Positions 61,159 through 64,000 of a stretch of 64,000 bases of DNA are shown here, one piece after another. The stretch comes from Chitinophagaceae bacterium. Lineage in GTDB: Bacteria > Bacteroidota > Bacteroidia > Chitinophagales > Chitinophagaceae. How positions within the stretch are numbered: position 1 is the first letter of the stretch; each line of letters opens with the position of its first letter. The notes under the pieces were generated by a model. The model saw only the letters and a program-made list of their open reading frames with translations. It searched no databases and was not told the DNA's origin. The stretch lies in the NCBI GenBank assembly GCA_947374225.1, contig CANCAY010000010.1:1-64000 (forward strand), written 5' to 3'. Both the position numbers and the translations under genes were made by a program.

Positions 61159-62253
61159 ATGATGTCAGAAAACAACCAAATTGATTCGGATGAGATTTCA
61201 TTAAAAGAACTCATTTTAAAACTTAGAGAATGGGGCGTTTATTTAAAAAGTAAATGGAAAGCTATTATATTAATTTGTTTTTTAGGCGCTTCAGTCGGCT
61301 TGACATATGCTTTGATAGAAAAACCTAATTATAAAGGGGCGCTCACTTTTGCAATGGAAGAGGATAAGAGTAGCGGAAGCGGTGGTGCTGGACTGAGTGG
61401 AGCTTTAGGATTAGCTAGTAGCTTTGGTATTGATTTAGGTGGTGCAGGGGGAGGAGGCGCTTTTGCTGCTAGCAACCTATCAGAGTTAATGAAGAGTAGA
61501 TTGATAGTTGAAAAAGTACTTCTGAATTCTACTATCATAAAAGGGAAAAACACAACTCTAGCAGAATATTATATTAATATAAATAAATTAAGAGAGAGTT
61601 GGGATAAAAAGCCAGCCTTGAAAAACATTCATTTTTTGCCAGGATCGGATAGACTTAATTTTACTTTACAACAAGATTCAATTTTAAAGCAAATACATAA
61701 AAAACTAATTGAAATAGACAAATTAAGTATTATGCAAAAGGATAAAAAAGTTACTATTTTATCCATTGAAGTAACAAGCGAAGATGAAATATTCTCAAAA
61801 ATGTTTTGTGAAAACTTAGCAAAAGAAACTTCAGACTTTTACATCCAGACTAAAAGTAAAAAAGCAAAAATAAATGTGGATGTTTTACAAAAACAAGTAG
61901 ATAGTGTTAAAAATGAACTTAATAATTCAATAACAGGTGTAGCACAAGCTGCTGATAATATATACAACTTAAATCCAGCTTTAAATATAAAAAGCGCAGG
62001 TAGTAAGCAAAAGCTTGTTGATGTGCAAGCAAATACTGCAATACTTACAAATTTAGCTGTACAATTAGAATTGGCAAAAATTACTTTAAGAAAAGAGACG
62101 CCATTAATACAGTTAATTGATAGACCAATTTTGCCACTCGAAAAAGAAAAAACTGGTAAGTTAAAAGCATTGATAATTGGCGGACTTTTTGCTGGCTTTT
62201 TAAGTGTGATATATCTAATTTCTGGTTTATTATTTAAAAAATTGCTAGATTAG
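61159..62253 (+). CDS. Wzz/chain-length determinant family protein (second copy)
   Basis: GLSGALGLASSFGIDLGGAGGGG...LSELMKSRLIVEKVLL; terminal TM segments. Confidence 0.87.
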   Translation: MMSENNQIDSDEISLKELILKLREWGVYLKSKWKAIILICFLGASVGLTYALIEKPNYKGALTFAMEEDKSSGSGGAGLSGALGLASSFGIDLGGAGGGGAFAASNLSELMKSRLIVEKVLLNSTIIKGKNTTLAEYYININKLRESWDKKPALKNIHFLPGSDRLNFTLQQDSILKQIHKKLIEIDKLSIMQKDKKVTILSIEVTSEDEIFSKMFCENLAKETSDFYIQTKSKKAKINVDVLQKQVDSVKNELNNSITGVAQAADNIYNLNPALNIKSAGSKQKLVDVQANTAILTNLAVQLELAKITLRKETPLIQLIDRPILPLEKEKTGKLKALIIGGLFAGFLSVIYLISGLLFKKLLD

Positions 62254-62400
62254 TGTAGTTCTCATTTATTCGGAGTATCATTCGATATTCTAATATTAAA
62301 AAATCAATCATTTTATATATTTAAAATTTTCTATTACTTAAAAAAGCCTATAAATAGGATGAATGAGTGCATTTCTGTGCGTTCTTTTAACGAATAAGAT

Positions 62401-63489
62401 ATGAAAAAAGCGATTATTACGGGAATTACAGGTCAAGATGGAGCATACCTTGCTGAATTCTTATTAAATAAAGGATACGAGGTACATGGAATAAAAAGAA
62501 GATCTTCTTTATTTAATACACAAAGAATAGATCATATTTATGTAGATCCTCATACTCCCCATAGGCATTTACATTTACATTACGGAGACCTAACAGATAG
62601 TACTAACTTAATCCGAATTATACAAGAAGTACAACCTGATGAAATCTACAATTTGGCCGCGATGAGTCATGTAGCTGTAAGTTTTGAAGAACCAGAATAT
62701 ACAGCAAATGCAGATGGAATTGGTACTCTTAGAATTTTAGAAGCTGTACGATTATTGGGTTTAACTAAAAAAACAAAAATATACCAAGCTTCCACATCGG
62801 AATTATATGGTTTAGTACAAGCTGTACCACAATCCGAAACTACTCCTTTCTATCCACGCTCACCTTATGCTGTGGCAAAACTATACGCATATTGGATTAC
62901 TGTAAATTATAGAGAAGCATATAATATGTATGCTTGTAATGGTATCTTGTTTAATCATGAGTCTCCACAACGAGGTGAAACATTTGTAACTAGAAAAATT
63001 ACAAGAGCAACTGCAAAAATTGCTTTAGGTATGGACAATTGTTTGTACTTAGGAAATTTAGATGCAAAAAGAGACTGGGGGCATGCAAAGGATTATATAG
63101 AAGGAATGTATTTGATTTTACAACAAGAAAAACCAGAGGACTTTGTTTTGGCAACTGGAATTACTACAACAATTCGAGATTTTGTAAAAATGAGTTTTGC
63201 AGAATTAGGAATTGAATTAGAATTTAGAGGAAAAGGTGAAGCGGAAGAAGGTTATGTTGCAAAAAACACTGGTGAATACAAATTGGAAGAAGGTAAAGTA
63301 GTAGTTAAAGTAGATCCTAAATATTATAGACCAACGGAAGTTGATTTGTTAATTGGAGATCCAACTAAAGCAATGATTAAATTAGGTTGGAAACCTAAAT
63401 ATGATTTATTAGAATTAGTTAAAGAAATGGTAGCTAGTGATGTTTCTTTATTTAAAAAAGAATTGTATTTAAAAAAAAGTGTATTATAA
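62401..63489 (+). CDS. gmd: GDP-mannose 4,6-dehydratase
   Basis: [60 protein letters not shown]. Confidence 0.96.
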   Translation: MKKAIITGITGQDGAYLAEFLLNKGYEVHGIKRRSSLFNTQRIDHIYVDPHTPHRHLHLHYGDLTDSTNLIRIIQEVQPDEIYNLAAMSHVAVSFEEPEYTANADGIGTLRILEAVRLLGLTKKTKIYQASTSELYGLVQAVPQSETTPFYPRSPYAVAKLYAYWITVNYREAYNMYACNGILFNHESPQRGETFVTRKITRATAKIALGMDNCLYLGNLDAKRDWGHAKDYIEGMYLILQQEKPEDFVLATGITTTIRDFVKMSFAELGIELEFRGKGEAEEGYVAKNTGEYKLEEGKVVVKVDPKYYRPTEVDLLIGDPTKAMIKLGWKPKYDLLELVKEMVASDVSLFKKELYLKKSVL

Positions 63490-63689
63490 TACAAATAAGT
63501 TTAAACAATTCTAATTTACAAAGCTTTAATTTATCATTCTATTAATTTGACTTTTGTTTTTAAAAAGTAAATACATAATTAATCAGAATTACATTAACAT
63601 TTAAACTAAATCTAGTCAATACTTTAAGTTTATTTTCAGAACAATCAAATTTTCTGATTTAAATTCAATATATACATAATTAAAACTCA

Positions 63690-64000
63690 ATGATTGACAA
63701 ACCTTTAATTATATTAGCAGGTGGCTTTGGAACAAGGCTTCAATCAATATTAAAAGGAAGCCCAAAACCATTAGCTGATATTAATGGAGTTCCGTTTATA
63801 TATTTTCTTATTCAAAATTGGATCGAAAAGGGATTTTCTGATTTCATCTTTTCACTACATTTTGAAGCAGATAAAATAATTGATTTCATAGAAAAAAATA
63901 AAAAACAGCTCTTCAAAAACTGTACAGTTAGGTATCTAGTTGAACCGACTCCATTGGGAACTGGAGGTGCAGTATCTTTTGTATTAAATAATGTAGATAT
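63690..64000 (+). CDS. Sugar nucleotidyltransferase, truncated at window edge (HddC-like guanylyltransferase possible)
   Basis: MIDKPLIILAGGFGTRLQSILKGSPKPLADINGVPFIYFLIQNWIEKGF; VEPTPLGTGGAV; open to 64000. Confidence 0.8.
   Translation, partial: MIDKPLIILAGGFGTRLQSILKGSPKPLADINGVPFIYFLIQNWIEKGFSDFIFSLHFEADKIIDFIEKNKKQLFKNCTVRYLVEPTPLGTGGAVSFVLNNVD

Overview
This 64 kb AT-rich window looks chromosomal and from a Bacteroidota (Chitinophagaceae-like) genome. That assignment rests on protein family resemblance and on recurrent TAnnTTTG promoter elements. From left to right it contains: (1) a ribosomal/translation operon rplM-rpsI-rpsB-tsf, then pyrH; (2) an orphan TolC-like gene and galK; (3) a TetR-TolC-MFP-RND efflux operon on the minus strand; (4) DUF502, serC, DUF1015 and an acyl-CoA ligase; (5) an ~16 kb run of branched-chain and threonine biosynthesis genes, leuACDB-ilvDBNCA-thrABC; (6) a PIN/antitoxin module, a GH43-like enzyme, a nitroreductase, a TonB-dependent receptor and an M20 peptidase; (7) a surface polysaccharide (capsule/exopolysaccharide) locus from ~44.5 kb to the right edge, with three Wzi-like proteins, two Wzz-like proteins, Wzx, Wzy, WcaJ-like and Wza-like genes and gmd. 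No CRISPR array, rRNA, tRNA or transposase was recognised. The most interesting unexplained items are a promoter/nested-stem/terminator unit that may be an unannotated sRNA or leader (42881-42980), a degenerate 60-bp-period repeat (38921-39090), a 12-bp inverted repeat forming a divergent promoter pair in the capsule locus, a consensus promoter with an overlapping inverted repeat upstream of tetR, a 22-bp perfect palindrome upstream of serC, a 5' hairpin at leuA, and two coupled tiny membrane ORFs. All family names come from reading the proteins by eye; no database search was run.
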